NCBI GenBank assembly: GCA_947488175.1
Contig: CANKYO010000008.1
Coordinates: forward strand, 186,001-250,000
Direction of reading: 5' to 3'
DNA: 64,000 bases
Source of the DNA: an uncultured Paracoccaceae bacterium
Lineage (GTDB): Bacteria > Pseudomonadota > Alphaproteobacteria > Rhodobacterales > Rhodobacteraceae
The notes under the pieces were generated by a model, which saw only the letters and a list, made by a program, of their open reading frames with translations, was not told the origin of the DNA and did no database searches. A program made the position numbers and the translations under genes. Each line of letters begins with the position of its first letter. Position 1 is the stretch's first letter. Positions 10,093 through 20,322 of the stretch are shown here, piece by piece.

Positions 10093-12279
10093 ATGTCATC
10101 ATTCTATCTTGTAAACTATACGACCGCCGAGATTGATCTGGAAAGATCCCGGATCACCGAACTAGAAATCGTCGAAAACAACGGCAATCCGGTTCTTTTG
10201 AGCACCACACGCTATGATGGGGTCCTGCAAAGCTGGCAAATGGATACCGATTCTATCGCGCTGATCGACACGTTGAACTTTGACGGCGGCGACAGGCCGG
10301 GCGGGACCAGCACGCTGACAGCGTTTGGCCTGGGCGGTGCGACTGCTATGCTCACCGGTGGTGGAACCGAAGGATTTCTGCAGACGCTCACTCTACAATC
10401 TGATGGTTCATTCGCGGTCCGTGATACATTGGACACGTTGCCCGTCATTTTTGGCGGTTTTCAGTATGGCGTAACGATCAATTTGGCGAGCGGTGATCAG
10501 GCCGTTTTTGGAGCATTGGCAGGCAATGCGGGCATCGCGCAACTCACTTTCGACAGCGCTGGGACGCTGACTGATCACGCCATCATCGTGACCCCCGATA
10601 CCGGGCATGCGGGCAATATCGCCGCAGTGGCAAAGGCCGATATTGGTGGCACAAACTACCTGTTTACGGCCAACCCGCTCCAAAACGCAGTGACCAGCTG
10701 GGCTGTGGCACCCGACGGTTCGGTCAGCACCAGCGACCATATCAATGCCGATGAGGGTCTGTGGATCAGTGCACCGAGCGTCATGCAGACTGCGATGGTC
10801 GGCGGTAGCACCTATCTGTTGCTGGGTGCTGCGGGTAGCAGCACCATCAGCGTCATGCAGGTCGGAATTGATGGCAGTCTGACCATGCGCGATCATCTGC
10901 TCGACAGCCTGAATTCCAGGTTTGCCGGAATCACAGCACTGGAGGTCGTCAACCATAGCGGCCAGACTTACGTCATCGCCGCCGGGGCAGATGACGGTGT
11001 TTCCATCTTTGTCCTACTGGAGGGGGGATACCTGTTGTCCCGCGCCCATATTGAGGACAGGGTCGATATGGGATTGGATAATATCAGCGCCATTGCCGCG
11101 CGCAGTCGCGATGACGGTTTGGACATCTTTGTCGCCAGCAGCAGCGAAACCGGGATAACGCAACTGCGTTATGACAGCGGACCAACGGGCGTGACAACAA
11201 CAGCGGTTCTGGCTGGCGGGCTTTTGTCAGGAACAAAAGGCAATGACATTCTACAGGGCCACGATGGCGATGATCTGATTAAGGCAGATCAAGGCGACGA
11301 CATTCTGCGCGATGGCAATGGCAGTGACACTCTGACCGGCGGCGCCGACGCGGATGTGTTTGTTCTGTCGCGCGATGGCGTGGTCGACACAATCACAGAC
11401 TTCACCTTGGGTGAAGACAAGCTCGATCTGTCTCAGTGGTCATTGCTGCGCGATATCAGTCAATTGACCTTCACCATTCAATCCTATGGCATGGACATCG
11501 CCTATGGGGATGAATTGCTTATCGTGCGCAGCGCTGACGGGTCTTTCATCGACTACAGAGAACTGACAACTGCCGATGTAATCGGGGATGGCATGCGGTT
11601 CTCGACAACTATCGAGCCGGGATATCCCGGCCCTGCAACACCGACCCCCGATACCAATCCGATAGGCCCTGACGGTCCTGCCAAAGAACCGGGTGGTTCA
11701 ATGGATGACGGGGGTGTGATCGCCGTGGTCAAGGCAACCAGTCTTTCGGGCTTGCGGGATGCACTGACGGGTGGTTCGGGTTTGGCGCCCTTCAATGCGG
11801 CGCTGATTGAAGGAAGCGCTAGCAACGACGATCTGATCGGCGGTGACGGCATGGATATCATCATTGCCGGCGCCGGTGATGATAATGCTGCCGGTGGTGG
11901 CGGTGCCGACGTTCTGCTGGGTCGTACCGGATCGGATCTGCTACGGGGCGGGGCTGGGGATGACCGGCTTTACGGTGGTGCGGGCGATGACCGACTAGAG
12001 GGTGATGCGGGCGACGACTTGCTAGCCGGTGGCGCGGGTGCCGACACGTTTGTATTCAACGGGGGAACCGATACGATCACTGATTTCACACAAGGGCTGG
12101 ATCAGATCACACTTGATGCATCTTTATGGACCGGGTTGACCTCTGCGCAGGATGTGCTGGCGGTCTATGGCTCGTTTGACGGTACTCGTGCCACGATTGA
12201 TCTAAACGATGGCAATGTACTGCATATCGATGGGGTCACGAATTACAGCACACTCGCGCTGGATATCGATCTGTTCTAA
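10093..12279 (+). CDS. RTX calcium-binding repeat protein with N-terminal propeller-like domain
   Basis: The 728-residue protein has no Sec signal peptide. Residues about 1-375 are a run of 45-55-residue beta repeats (for example LVNYTTAEIDLERSRITELEIVENN and similar blocks), resembling a beta-propeller. Two blocks of GGxGxDxxx calcium-binding nonapeptides follow, at about 380-420 and 575-655. Each ends in the DTITDFTxGxDxxxL motif found before type I secretion signals. Such proteins are exported by type I ABC systems; no such transporter is in the window. The gene sits between the sugar-nucleotide genes and a Wza-type export gene, so a role at the cell surface or in matrix is likely. The substrate is unknown. 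Confidence 0.85.
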   Translation: MSSFYLVNYTTAEIDLERSRITELEIVENNGNPVLLSTTRYDGVLQSWQMDTDSIALIDTLNFDGGDRPGGTSTLTAFGLGGATAMLTGGGTEGFLQTLTLQSDGSFAVRDTLDTLPVIFGGFQYGVTINLASGDQAVFGALAGNAGIAQLTFDSAGTLTDHAIIVTPDTGHAGNIAAVAKADIGGTNYLFTANPLQNAVTSWAVAPDGSVSTSDHINADEGLWISAPSVMQTAMVGGSTYLLLGAAGSSTISVMQVGIDGSLTMRDHLLDSLNSRFAGITALEVVNHSGQTYVIAAGADDGVSIFVLLEGGYLLSRAHIEDRVDMGLDNISAIAARSRDDGLDIFVASSSETGITQLRYDSGPTGVTTTAVLAGGLLSGTKGNDILQGHDGDDLIKADQGDDILRDGNGSDTLTGGADADVFVLSRDGVVDTITDFTLGEDKLDLSQWSLLRDISQLTFTIQSYGMDIAYGDELLIVRSADGSFIDYRELTTADVIGDGMRFSTTIEPGYPGPATPTPDTNPIGPDGPAKEPGGSMDDGGVIAVVKATSLSGLRDALTGGSGLAPFNAALIEGSASNDDLIGGDGMDIIIAGAGDDNAAGGGGADVLLGRTGSDLLRGGAGDDRLYGGAGDDRLEGDAGDDLLAGGAGADTFVFNGGTDTITDFTQGLDQITLDASLWTGLTSAQDVLAVYGSFDGTRATIDLNDGNVLHIDGVTNYSTLALDIDLF

Positions 12280-12283
12280 TGAC

Positions 12284-13402
12284 CTAGTTCGATATCGTTG
12301 TTATCGTCCGGAACACGTTCACCAGCGTAAACGCAGGGCCGAGCGCACTTTCGGTACCATAGACAAGATCATTGGGCTGGATTGCAAATTGCGCTGCCGA
12401 AAACAGTCCATCAGCGGATGTCAGATCAAGGGTAAAAACAACACGCTCCTGCGGTGGTCCGGCCCCGTCAGTGCGCACATCGCTGACATCATATTCACGT
12501 AGAACCAAAATGCCCTGCGGGTTAGCGCGGCCCGGGTTCACGCCGCCAACAATGGCCAATGCATCAAGAGCCGTCACATGATCCTTGGGAAATGGGTGAA
12601 TGGCTTGCGTGCCGGTAGCTCCCAATGACAGGAAACTGCGATCTTCTTGTTCAACATATACCCGATCGCCACCGCGAATGGTCGTATCAAGGCGTGGATC
12701 CTCCAGCAGCCGCTCATAGGCGATTCCATAGACGGTGTTGCCCCGCGCAAGGCGAACCTGCGGGTTGATCGTATCAGGTGGAACGCCACCAGCTAGCGAA
12801 AGAAGGTCCAGCAAGCGGGTATTGCGGTACTCCAGCGGATAGATACCCGGGGCACCGACACCGCTGACAACATTTGCCGTATTGGTGCGTCCTGGGGTCA
12901 CGATCAGCTGAACCTGCGCGGATGGAATGGTCTGCGTCAGCTGTTCTTCGATCCGTGCACGGGCGGTCGTGGGCGACATGCCAGAGACCTTCAATTCGCC
13001 GATATAGGGCACAAAGATCTGACCGCTTGAACTGACTTCAATATCCTGCAGCGGGGTCACGCGCTGCCCGGTTCCGGACAGTAAAGAGTTTTCCGATGCA
13101 TCCCAGACAGTCAACTGCATCTTGTCGCCAGGTGCGATGATCAGGGACGTCGCCGACTGATTGTCCGGTACCCAACGATAACGCCGCGCATCTTTGTCCG
13201 GCCATGACTGCAGGGTTGGTAACGTTTCGCGGGTAACTTCGAAAACGGCAAAGTCGCGAACCTGCTCAACGCCATTCTCAGTTTGCTGGACAGACGATGC
13301 CGCCAATACCTCTGACTGGAAACCTGCGCCACGCGGGATGCCGCAACCAGCAAGGCTGAAACAAAGCAAGGCGGTCAGGACATATCGAGAAGTTTGCAGC
13401 AT
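12284..13402 (-). CDS. Polysaccharide export outer-membrane lipoprotein (Wza/BexD type)
   Basis: Outer-membrane auxiliary (OPX) protein that forms the exit channel for capsule or exopolysaccharide. The start at 13402 (MLQTSRYVLTALLCFSLAGC) gives a lipoprotein signal with a lipobox LAGC at residues 17-20. A Poly_export domain (about 80-165, APGDKMQLTVWDA and SGQIFVPYIGELKVSGMSPTTARARIE) is followed by two SLBB-like domains (VSGVGAPGIYPLE and ALDALAIVGGVNPGRANPQG). It converges on the RTX gene with a 4-bp gap. It fits the gmd/fcl/manC/galE set as the export step; the polymerase and glycosyltransferases are not in the window. Confidence 0.9.
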   Translation of the reverse strand: MLQTSRYVLTALLCFSLAGCGIPRGAGFQSEVLAASSVQQTENGVEQVRDFAVFEVTRETLPTLQSWPDKDARRYRWVPDNQSATSLIIAPGDKMQLTVWDASENSLLSGTGQRVTPLQDIEVSSSGQIFVPYIGELKVSGMSPTTARARIEEQLTQTIPSAQVQLIVTPGRTNTANVVSGVGAPGIYPLEYRNTRLLDLLSLAGGVPPDTINPQVRLARGNTVYGIAYERLLEDPRLDTTIRGGDRVYVEQEDRSFLSLGATGTQAIHPFPKDHVTALDALAIVGGVNPGRANPQGILVLREYDVSDVRTDGAGPPQERVVFTLDLTSADGLFSAAQFAIQPNDLVYGTESALGPAFTLVNVFRTITTISN

Positions 13403-13513
13403 GATTCCCCCGTTATCGTCGAAAAACCATATCAGGTGGTTACAACGCACAACACCGATATTCCTAGTGTGTGGTCTGCTGGCTAGGCAAGAGGATTTGA
13501 ATCGCGCACCCGA

Positions 13514-14620
13514 TTAACCAATGATCCCGCGCACCCCACCCGTCTGGCCACGATCCAGCAGCAGATGATCAAGAATGACACAGGCCATCATCGCCTCGCC
13601 CACCGGCACCGCTCTGATGCCCACACAAGGATCATGGCGGCCCTTAGTAATGACCTCCGTCGGTGATCCGTCCATACGAATGGATTTGCGTGGCGAAAGA
13701 ATGGAAGAGGTCGGCTTGACGGCAAAGCGCACGACGATGTCTTGCCCGGTGCTGATACCGCCCAGAATGCCGCCTGCATGGTTGGACGCATAGGCGGGCT
13801 GACCGTCATTCCCCATATAGATCTCATCGGCATTGTCGCGACCTGTCAGGGCGGCGGCGGCCATACCTTCGCCAATCTCCACACCCTTGACGGCGTTGAT
13901 CGACATCATGGCAGCGGCCAGATCCGTGTCCAGCTTGGCATAGATCGGAGCGCCGATGCCCGCGGGCACCCCACGCGCGACAACTTCGATAATGGCTCCA
14001 ACCGAATTGTGGTCATCCTTGCGCAACCAAGCCAGATAATCGTTCCACTCAGCTGCCGCGGCCGCGTCCGGGCAAAAGAAATCATTTTGGTCAATCTGGT
14101 CCCAGTCCATGCGATCGCGATCGATCTGCTTGGTGCCCATCTGGGTCATGTACCCCTTGATCTGAACCTCAGGAGTAATTGATTTAATGGCTTCGCGGGC
14201 CACACCGCCCGCTGCCACGCGTGATGCGGTCTCGCGCGCGCTCGACCGGCCACCGCCCCGATAATCGCGCAACCCGTATTTCTGGTGATAGGTGATATCC
14301 GCATGGCCGGGGCGGAACGTATTGGCGATATCGCCATAGTCCTTCGACCGCTGATCAGTATTGCGGATCATCAACTGGATGGGTGTGCCGGTTGTACGTC
14401 CCTCAAACACACCGGACAGGATTTCAACCGCATCGGGTTCATTTCGCTGGGTCGTGTTCTTGTTCAGGCCAGGGCGGCGCTTGTCCAACCATTGCTGGAT
14501 CATCGCGGGTTCCAGCGGCACGCCGGGCGGGCATCCATCAACTGTCGCCCCCAATGCCGGTCCATGGCTTTCACCCCAGGTAGTGAACCGGAACAGATGA
14601 CCGAAACTGTTGATCGACAT
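13514..14620 (-). CDS. aroC: Chorismate synthase
   Basis: Converts 5-enolpyruvylshikimate-3-phosphate to chorismate, the last shared step of aromatic amino-acid synthesis, using reduced FMN. The family N-terminus [24 protein letters not shown] is at residues 8-31. The [23 protein letters not shown] and [13 protein letters not shown] segments follow. The 368-residue length from the start at 14620 ([10 protein letters not shown]) is normal; the longer frame from 14674 adds an unconserved leader. It is transcribed away from the thi operon. Confidence 0.96.
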   Translation of the reverse strand: MSINSFGHLFRFTTWGESHGPALGATVDGCPPGVPLEPAMIQQWLDKRRPGLNKNTTQRNEPDAVEILSGVFEGRTTGTPIQLMIRNTDQRSKDYGDIANTFRPGHADITYHQKYGLRDYRGGGRSSARETASRVAAGGVAREAIKSITPEVQIKGYMTQMGTKQIDRDRMDWDQIDQNDFFCPDAAAAAEWNDYLAWLRKDDHNSVGAIIEVVARGVPAGIGAPIYAKLDTDLAAAMMSINAVKGVEIGEGMAAAALTGRDNADEIYMGNDGQPAYASNHAGGILGGISTGQDIVVRFAVKPTSSILSPRKSIRMDGSPTEVITKGRHDPCVGIRAVPVGEAMMACVILDHLLLDRGQTGGVRGIIG

Positions 14621-14715
14621 CGGATACCCCTTTGCTGTCCGCACGGGTCTAGCGGGCGCGACAATCAGGCTCAAGAGGTTTCCCTTGTCACCGACGCTGA
14701 TCCAGCCTAGCTAGG

Positions 14716-14800
14716 GCACACCTCGGGGGGCCAGAGATGGCTGAGATGCGTAAGCGGACCCGTTGAACCTGAACCGGTTAAGACCGGCGGAGGGAAGGTA
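14716..14800 (+). promoter_or_regulatory. TPP (THI-box) riboswitch
   Basis: The conserved elements of the thiamine pyrophosphate aptamer are all present: GGGGGGCC in the P1/P2 strand, GGCTGAGAT in the pyrimidine-binding arm, ACCCGTTGAACCTGA in the pyrophosphate arm, and CCGGCGGAGGGA closing P1. It directly precedes thiBPQ on the same strand, which supports thiamine-dependent repression of the transporter. Confidence 0.95.
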
Positions 14801-14815
14801 TGGCACTCGCGCTTA

Positions 14816-14844
14816 CCCCCAAATCCGCCCGTCGCATTTGGAGG
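14816..14844 (+). promoter_or_regulatory. Predicted SD-sequestering hairpin of the TPP riboswitch
   Basis: CCCCCAAAT (14816-14824) can pair with ATTTGGAGG (14836-14844) at 8 of 9 positions. The 3' strand contains the GGAGG ribosome-binding site of thiB, whose ATG is at 14850. This is the arrangement expected of a translational OFF switch downstream of the aptamer. The pairing is read directly; the switching role is inferred. Confidence 0.7.
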
Positions 14845-14849
14845 ATAAG

Positions 14850-15839
14850 ATGCACAAGACCACCTATCTGCCAGCTGTTGCGGGACTCGCCCTTTGTGCT
14901 TCTGGCGCATTGGCCGAGACCCCGGTGCTGCAGGTCCTGACCTATGACAGTTTTACCAGCGAATGGGGGCCGGGTCCGGCAATTGAAACTGCGTTCGAAG
15001 AGGTATGCGGTTGCGACCTGCAATTTGTGGGCGCAGGCGACGGTGCTGCGCTGCTCGCCCGGCTGCAATTGGAAGGGCCAAGGACCGACGCCGATATCAT
15101 TCTGGGGCTTGATACCAATCTGACTGCCGCTGCAAGGGACACAGGGCTTTTCGCACCACATGGCGTCGCGGCGGAACTGAGCCTGCCGATTGCATGGGAA
15201 GATCCTGACTTTCTGCCATTTGACTGGGGCTACTTCGCATTCGTGGGCAATGCAGGCGAACCCGCACCGACATCACTGCGGGCGCTGGCCGACAGCGACA
15301 TCAGCATCGTGATTCAGGACCCGCGGTCATCGACGCCCGGGCTTGGGCTGCTGATGTGGGTCAAAACTGCCTATGGCGATGAAGCCCAGAGCATTTGGGC
15401 CGATCTGGCCGACAATATTGTGACAGTGACACCCGGCTGGTCAGAGGCCTACGGTCTGTTTCTGGATGGCGAGGCGGACGCCGTATTATCCTATACCACA
15501 TCACCCGCCTATCATCTGATCGCCGAAGAAGATGCCAGCAAGGTCGCTTGGGGCTTTGACGAAGGGCACTATCTGCAAGTGGAGGTTGCCGGAAAACTGG
15601 CGAGTACTGACCAGCCCGAATTGGCGGACCAGTTTATGGCCTTCATGGTCACGGATGCATTCCAAAGCGTGATCCCAACCACAAACTGGATGTATCCAGC
15701 AGCGACCCCGGCTGACGGACTGCCTGGTGGTTTTGATACGCTGCTCACCCCGACGAAAGCACTGCTGTTGTCGCCGGAAGAAGCGGCAGCCGCCCGTGAC
15801 GCGGCATTGGATGAATGGCGCTCCGCCCTTTCTCAATAG
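14850..15839 (+). CDS. thiB: Thiamine ABC transporter, periplasmic binding protein
   Basis: Captures thiamine, TMP or TPP in the periplasm and delivers it to ThiP. The 329-residue protein has a Sec signal peptide ending at about residue 22 (SGALA before ETPV). The mature protein starts VLQVLTYDSFTSEWGPGPAIETAFEEVCGC, typical of ThiB. The ATG at 14850 is preceded by GGAGG, which the riboswitch hairpin can hide. Its 3' end overlaps thiP by 25 nt. The riboswitch and the permease and ATPase genes downstream make the assignment firm. Confidence 0.93.
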   Translation: MHKTTYLPAVAGLALCASGALAETPVLQVLTYDSFTSEWGPGPAIETAFEEVCGCDLQFVGAGDGAALLARLQLEGPRTDADIILGLDTNLTAAARDTGLFAPHGVAAELSLPIAWEDPDFLPFDWGYFAFVGNAGEPAPTSLRALADSDISIVIQDPRSSTPGLGLLMWVKTAYGDEAQSIWADLADNIVTVTPGWSEAYGLFLDGEADAVLSYTTSPAYHLIAEEDASKVAWGFDEGHYLQVEVAGKLASTDQPELADQFMAFMVTDAFQSVIPTTNWMYPAATPADGLPGGFDTLLTPTKALLLSPEEAAAARDAALDEWRSALSQ

Positions 15840-17344
15840 CACCGCGGTGGCCCGGAGTTGCTGCGTCAGCGTTCGTCATCGCGCTGACGCTTGGCACTCT
15901 GGCCGCCGTGGCGTGGCGGGCAGAGTGGGACGATGGGATATCGGTCGCTGATTGGGCTGCAATCCGTTTCACTGTGTTGCAGGCATTGGCGTCGGCCGCG
16001 TTCAGCACGGTTCTGGCCATTCCAGTGGCCCGTGCGCTGGCCAGGCGACAATTTGCCGGGCGCGGTTTGCTGATCACGCTTCTGGGCGCACCCTTCCTGC
16101 TGCCAGTGATCGTGGCGGTCATGGCGCTGCTGACCATCTTTGGGCGGAGTGGCGTGCTGAATACCGCGCTGGGCGTGATCGGGCTGCCCACATTCTCGAT
16201 CTACGGCTTCCATGGCGTCGTGTTGGCGCATGTCTTTTTCAACCTACCGCTTGCCACACGTCTGATCTTACAGGGCTGGCTGGCGATACCCGCAGAGCGG
16301 TTCCGGCTGGCGGCCACATTGAATGCCCCGGTCTGGCAGCTACTTGAACGGCCCATGTTACGATCGGTCGTGCCAGGGACATTTCTGGTCATATTCCTGA
16401 TCTGCCTGACCAGCTTTGCCGTCGCACTGACACTGGGCGGCGGTCCAAAGGCCACAACCGTTGAGCTGGCGATCTATCAGGCGTTGCGATTTGACTTTGA
16501 CCTCGGGCGTGCGGCCCTTCTGGCAAGCGTGCAGTTTGCCCTGTGTGCCGCCGCGGCACTGCTGGTCTGGCAGGTCAGCCAGCAAGATCAGCTCAGCGGT
16601 GGGCTGGATCGGACTGTGCAACGCTGGAACCTGCCCGCCCCGTTTACAGACGGTATTGTAATCTCTCTGGCGGCCCTATTCCTGTTGCTACCGCTTGGAA
16701 TGATCATCGTCCGGGGGATCCCCGGCCTATTCGACATGCCAATATCAATCTGGTGGGCTGCCTTACGATCAATGGCAGTGGCGAGCATGTCCGCTATTCT
16801 TTGCACCGCAATGGCTATTGCGCTGGGACTATCGGCCAACCGGACCATCACAATAATTGGCGCCTTGCCACTTGCAGCTTCTGGACTTGTAGTCGGCACA
16901 GGCGGGTTTCTGCTGGTCTATCCGTATGTTAACCCGGCCAAGGCCGCCTTGATCGTGACCGCGCTGGCCAATGCAACACTCGCGCTGCCCTTTGCATTGC
17001 GGTCAATTGCGCCTGCGATTGCCAGTGTGAGGCAGGATTTTGAACGGCTTGGTGCCACACTTGGGCTGGGGCCTTGGGCGTGGCTTTGGATTGTGGTTCT
17101 GCCGCGCATTCGCCGCCCACTGGGTTTTGGGGCGGGCATTGCAGCAGCGCTCTCAATGGGTGATCTCGGCGTCATCGCTCTGTTCGCCAGCGAAACGCAA
17201 GAGACGTTGCCCCTCGCCATGTACCGGCTGATGGGCGCCTACCGGATGGAGGCGGCGGCGAGCGCGGGGCTTCTCTTGCTGGCGCTCAGCCTGCTGGCGT
17301 TCTGGCTGTGTGATCGAGGGGGCCGCGCAAATGCTCAGCTGTGA
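15815..17344 (+). CDS. thiP: Thiamine ABC transporter, permease
   Basis: Inner-membrane channel of the thiamine importer. The 509 residues hold about twelve hydrophobic segments in two homologous halves, as in ThiP, which is a fused permease. EAA-type loops are seen as ERFRLAATLNAPVWQLLERP in the first half and QDFERLGATLGLGPWAWLWIV in the second. The start overlaps the end of thiB by 25 nt and its last 14 nt overlap thiQ, indicating a coupled three-gene operon. Confidence 0.93.
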   Translation: MALRPFSIAPRWPGVAASAFVIALTLGTLAAVAWRAEWDDGISVADWAAIRFTVLQALASAAFSTVLAIPVARALARRQFAGRGLLITLLGAPFLLPVIVAVMALLTIFGRSGVLNTALGVIGLPTFSIYGFHGVVLAHVFFNLPLATRLILQGWLAIPAERFRLAATLNAPVWQLLERPMLRSVVPGTFLVIFLICLTSFAVALTLGGGPKATTVELAIYQALRFDFDLGRAALLASVQFALCAAAALLVWQVSQQDQLSGGLDRTVQRWNLPAPFTDGIVISLAALFLLLPLGMIIVRGIPGLFDMPISIWWAALRSMAVASMSAILCTAMAIALGLSANRTITIIGALPLAASGLVVGTGGFLLVYPYVNPAKAALIVTALANATLALPFALRSIAPAIASVRQDFERLGATLGLGPWAWLWIVVLPRIRRPLGFGAGIAAALSMGDLGVIALFASETQETLPLAMYRLMGAYRMEAAASAGLLLLALSLLAFWLCDRGGRANAQL

Positions 17345-18032
17345 AAACGTCCAGATCAGACAGGGGGACTTTGTACTGCGCGCAGACCTTGCCTTCACCA
17401 AGGAAACGATCACCGCGCTAATCGGTCCATCCGGTGCGGGAAAGTCAACATTGCTGTCTGTGCTTGCCGGATTTCTTGCGCCCTCGGCAGGGCGCATATT
17501 GTATGAGGGCGCCGACATCACTGATTTGTCACCAAGTAAGCGGCCAATCAGCATTCTCTTTCAGGACAACAATCTGTTCCCGCATCTGACTGTTGCGCAA
17601 AATGCTGGTCTTGCCTTGCAACCGCGCCTCAAGCTGTCGGCGAAAGAGCAGACCAAGGTCATGCAGGTTCTTGATCAGGTCGGTCTGAATGGGATGGCCG
17701 ACCGCCGGCCGGCGGCACTTTCAGGTGGCCAGCAAAGCCGGGCCGCCCTGGCGCGTGTTTTGCTGGCCGATCGCCCCGTCGTCCTTCTGGACGAACCTTT
17801 TGCGGCGCTTGGCCCTGGCTTGAAAGACGAAATGCTCGACCTGGTGCAGCAGACGCTGCTGAAGGCAGGCCGGACTGTTATCATGGTGACGCATGATCCG
17901 GCAGACGCCAAACAGGTGGCTGGCGAAACGGTGCTTGTCGCTGATGGCATTGCCGCCGCGCCAGTCCCAACGACAGAACTGTTTGCATCACCGCCGCCCG
18001 CCTTGGCCAGCTACTTGGGGCAATCAGGTTGA
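17331..18032 (+). CDS. thiQ: Thiamine ABC transporter, ATP-binding protein
   Basis: ATPase that powers the ThiBPQ importer. The 233 residues contain Walker A GPSGAGKST at about 32-40, the Q-loop FQDNN, the ABC signature LSGGQQSRAALAR, Walker B VVLLDEPF and the switch histidine in VTHDPADA. I chose the ATG at 17331 (MLSCENVQI) over 17310 because it gives the usual start and overlaps thiP by 14 nt. Confidence 0.93.
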   Translation: MLSCENVQIRQGDFVLRADLAFTKETITALIGPSGAGKSTLLSVLAGFLAPSAGRILYEGADITDLSPSKRPISILFQDNNLFPHLTVAQNAGLALQPRLKLSAKEQTKVMQVLDQVGLNGMADRRPAALSGGQQSRAALARVLLADRPVVLLDEPFAALGPGLKDEMLDLVQQTLLKAGRTVIMVTHDPADAKQVAGETVLVADGIAAAPVPTTELFASPPPALASYLGQSG

Positions 18033-18045
18033 CCCCGCAACGAAA

Positions 18046-18072
18046 AAGGCCCGCCAATTAGCGGGCCTTTGC
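18046..18072. terminator. Bidirectional terminator between thiQ and petC
   Basis: GGCCCGC / GCGGGCC forms a perfect 7-bp stem with a 6-nt loop. It is flanked by A-rich sequence on the left and TTT on the right, so it can end transcripts from both converging genes. Confidence 0.8.
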
Positions 18073-18091
18073 ATTCTTGAGCAAATACAGC

Positions 18092-18949
18092 TCAGTCTTT
18101 TTTCTTATGCGGTGCCCAAAGACGCTTGTTCGTCAGATACAGGAGCACTGAAAGGACAGTGAGGAAGATAACACCGGTCAGACCAGCCTGCTTGCGCGCC
18201 ATCATCTTCGGCTCGGCCGTCCACATGAGAAATGCCGATACATCCTCGGCGACGTGGTGCAGGTCAGTCGCATGGCCGTCGGCATATACAACATCGTCAC
18301 CATAAAGCGGCGGTGCCATGGCAATCCAGCTGCCCGGAACCTTGTGCTTGCCGTTTTCATCCTTGCAACTGTCAGGGAAACCACCGGCGGCAAAGGCAAC
18401 GTTGTAATAGCCGTCCATCGGGTCGCCTTCCAGCGCGCATTCAGGTTCGTCCTCATAGCCCGTCAGCAGCGACGCAATATATTCAGCGCCACCCATACCC
18501 TTAACCAACTGATTGATCCCCGTACCCGCAGGACCATGGAAACCGGCCCGCGCCTTGGCCATCAGGCTAAGGTCCGGGGCGTTGGACAAGCTGGAGGACG
18601 GGAACTTGTCGGCTGGTGTTGCCGGGCGGAAGTCACCTTCGCCATCAAACAGGCTCTGATCAAAGATCTCATAGAATTCGGCATAGGCCCGCATCTGATC
18701 TTCAGGCAAGCCGGGGCCACCTTCGTCAGACAGGTTGCGGAATGCGACGTATTCCAGCCCATGGCAGGCCGCGCAGATCTCGGTATAGACCTGCAGACCG
18801 CGCTGAAGCTGCATCTGATCAAAGCTGCCAAACGGGCCTTCGAACGAAAACGCAAAGTCTTCGATATGCGTTTCGACTTCTGCTGCCATGGCCTGCCCTG
18901 AAATCAGGGCAAGGGCCGTTGCAGCTGTCAATGTGAGTTTGCGGAACAT
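18092..18949 (-). CDS. petC: Cytochrome c1 of the bc1 complex
   Basis: Haem-c subunit that passes electrons from the Rieske protein to soluble cytochrome c. The 285-residue precursor has a signal peptide ([22 protein letters not shown]), one CAACHG haem-attachment site at about residue 56, and a C-terminal membrane anchor ([21 protein letters not shown]). The start at 18949 is preceded by GAAAGGATCC, supporting it over the upstream ATG at 18970. The gene follows petB closely in the petABC operon. Confidence 0.95.
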   Translation of the reverse strand: MFRKLTLTAATALALISGQAMAAEVETHIEDFAFSFEGPFGSFDQMQLQRGLQVYTEICAACHGLEYVAFRNLSDEGGPGLPEDQMRAYAEFYEIFDQSLFDGEGDFRPATPADKFPSSSLSNAPDLSLMAKARAGFHGPAGTGINQLVKGMGGAEYIASLLTGYEDEPECALEGDPMDGYYNVAFAAGGFPDSCKDENGKHKVPGSWIAMAPPLYGDDVVYADGHATDLHHVAEDVSAFLMWTAEPKMMARKQAGLTGVIFLTVLSVLLYLTNKRLWAPHKKKD

Positions 18950-18966
18950 CAGTCTTGGATCCTTTC

Positions 18967-20310
18967 TCACTCGGCCGGCTTGACCAGGGTTGTTGTGCCC
19001 CCGGTTTTCGGCGCGTAGTGCGCGTTGAAGTCGTCTTCGATAGTTGCTGGCGGCGTCAGCGGCTTCTCAATCACACCAAGCAGCGGCAGGATGATCAGGA
19101 AGTAGGCGAACCAGTAGGTGGACGCGATCAGCGAGATCCAGTCATACGGGAACTCTGCCGGGCGGGCGCCAACCCACATCAGCACGATGAAGTCGACAAC
19201 CAGCAGCCAGAACCACCATTTGAACATCGGACGATACCGACCGGATCGCACGGTTGATGTATCCAGCCATGGGGCCAGCGCCATCACGGCGATGGCACCG
19301 AACATGGCCAGCACCCCAAAGAATTTGGCGTCGATGATGCCAAAGCTCAGGAACTGGACAATCTGCACGACCCACACATCCGCAGTAAACGCACGCAGAA
19401 TGGCGTAGAATGGCAGGAAATACCATTCAGGCACGATATGGGCCGGTGTGGCCAGCGGGTTGGCAGGGATATAGTTGTCGGGGTGGCCAAGGTAGTTCGG
19501 CATGAACCCGACGACCGCCATGAATATGGCCAAAATAACCGCCAAGGCAAATAGATCCTTGATCACGAAATAGGGCCAGAACGGCAGCGTATCTTTCTGG
19601 GCATCTTCCTTGCTGGTGCGACGCACCTCGACACCCGTCGGGTTGTTGTTACCGGTAGTGTGGAACGCCCAAACATGGACGATCGTTAGACCTAGCAAAA
19701 CGAATGGCAGCAGATAGTGCAGCGAGAAGAAGCGGTTCAGCGCAGGCTGACCCACGGCAGATGCGCCCAGCAACCATGTCTGCACAGACTCCCCCACAAA
19801 CGGGATGGCGCCGAACAGACCTGTGATCACAGCCGTCCCGTGGAACGACATCTGACCCCAGGGCAGCACATAACCCATGAACGCTGTGCCCATCATCAGC
19901 AGATACATCAGCATCCCGATGATCCACGTTACCTCGCGCGGAGCCTTGTAGGACCCGTAATAAAGCGACCGGAACATGTGGGCGTAAACCGCAACAAAGA
20001 ACAGCGATGCACCATTCTGGTGGAAATAGCGGATCATATGGCCGCCATTCACGTCGCGCATGATATGTTCGACCGATGCGAACGCCATATCGACATGCGG
20101 CACGTAATGCATGACCAGAACCACGCCGGTAGCGATCTGTAAAACAAGCGTGAAAACCAGAACGATACCCCAGATCCACATCCAGTTCAGGTTCTTGGGC
20201 GTGGGGATCATCAGTGTATCATACAGCAACCCGACAATCGGCAGACGCGAGTGAAGCCACTTTTCGCCCTTTGATGTTGGTTCGTAATGGTCGTGAGGAA
20301 TACCAGCCAT
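18967..20310 (-). CDS. petB: Cytochrome b of the bc1 complex
   Basis: Integral membrane subunit with the quinol-oxidising and quinone-reducing sites. The 447 residues begin [18 protein letters not shown]. The b-haem histidine segments lie in [22 protein letters not shown] and [20 protein letters not shown], and the conserved [14 protein letters not shown] (PEWY) motif of the Qo site is present. Eight transmembrane segments are visible. Full length for Rhodobacterales. Confidence 0.97.
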   Translation of the reverse strand: MAGIPHDHYEPTSKGEKWLHSRLPIVGLLYDTLMIPTPKNLNWMWIWGIVLVFTLVLQIATGVVLVMHYVPHVDMAFASVEHIMRDVNGGHMIRYFHQNGASLFFVAVYAHMFRSLYYGSYKAPREVTWIIGMLMYLLMMGTAFMGYVLPWGQMSFHGTAVITGLFGAIPFVGESVQTWLLGASAVGQPALNRFFSLHYLLPFVLLGLTIVHVWAFHTTGNNNPTGVEVRRTSKEDAQKDTLPFWPYFVIKDLFALAVILAIFMAVVGFMPNYLGHPDNYIPANPLATPAHIVPEWYFLPFYAILRAFTADVWVVQIVQFLSFGIIDAKFFGVLAMFGAIAVMALAPWLDTSTVRSGRYRPMFKWWFWLLVVDFIVLMWVGARPAEFPYDWISLIASTYWFAYFLIILPLLGVIEKPLTPPATIEDDFNAHYAPKTGGTTTLVKPAE

Positions 20311-20322
20311 GGCGCTCTCTCC

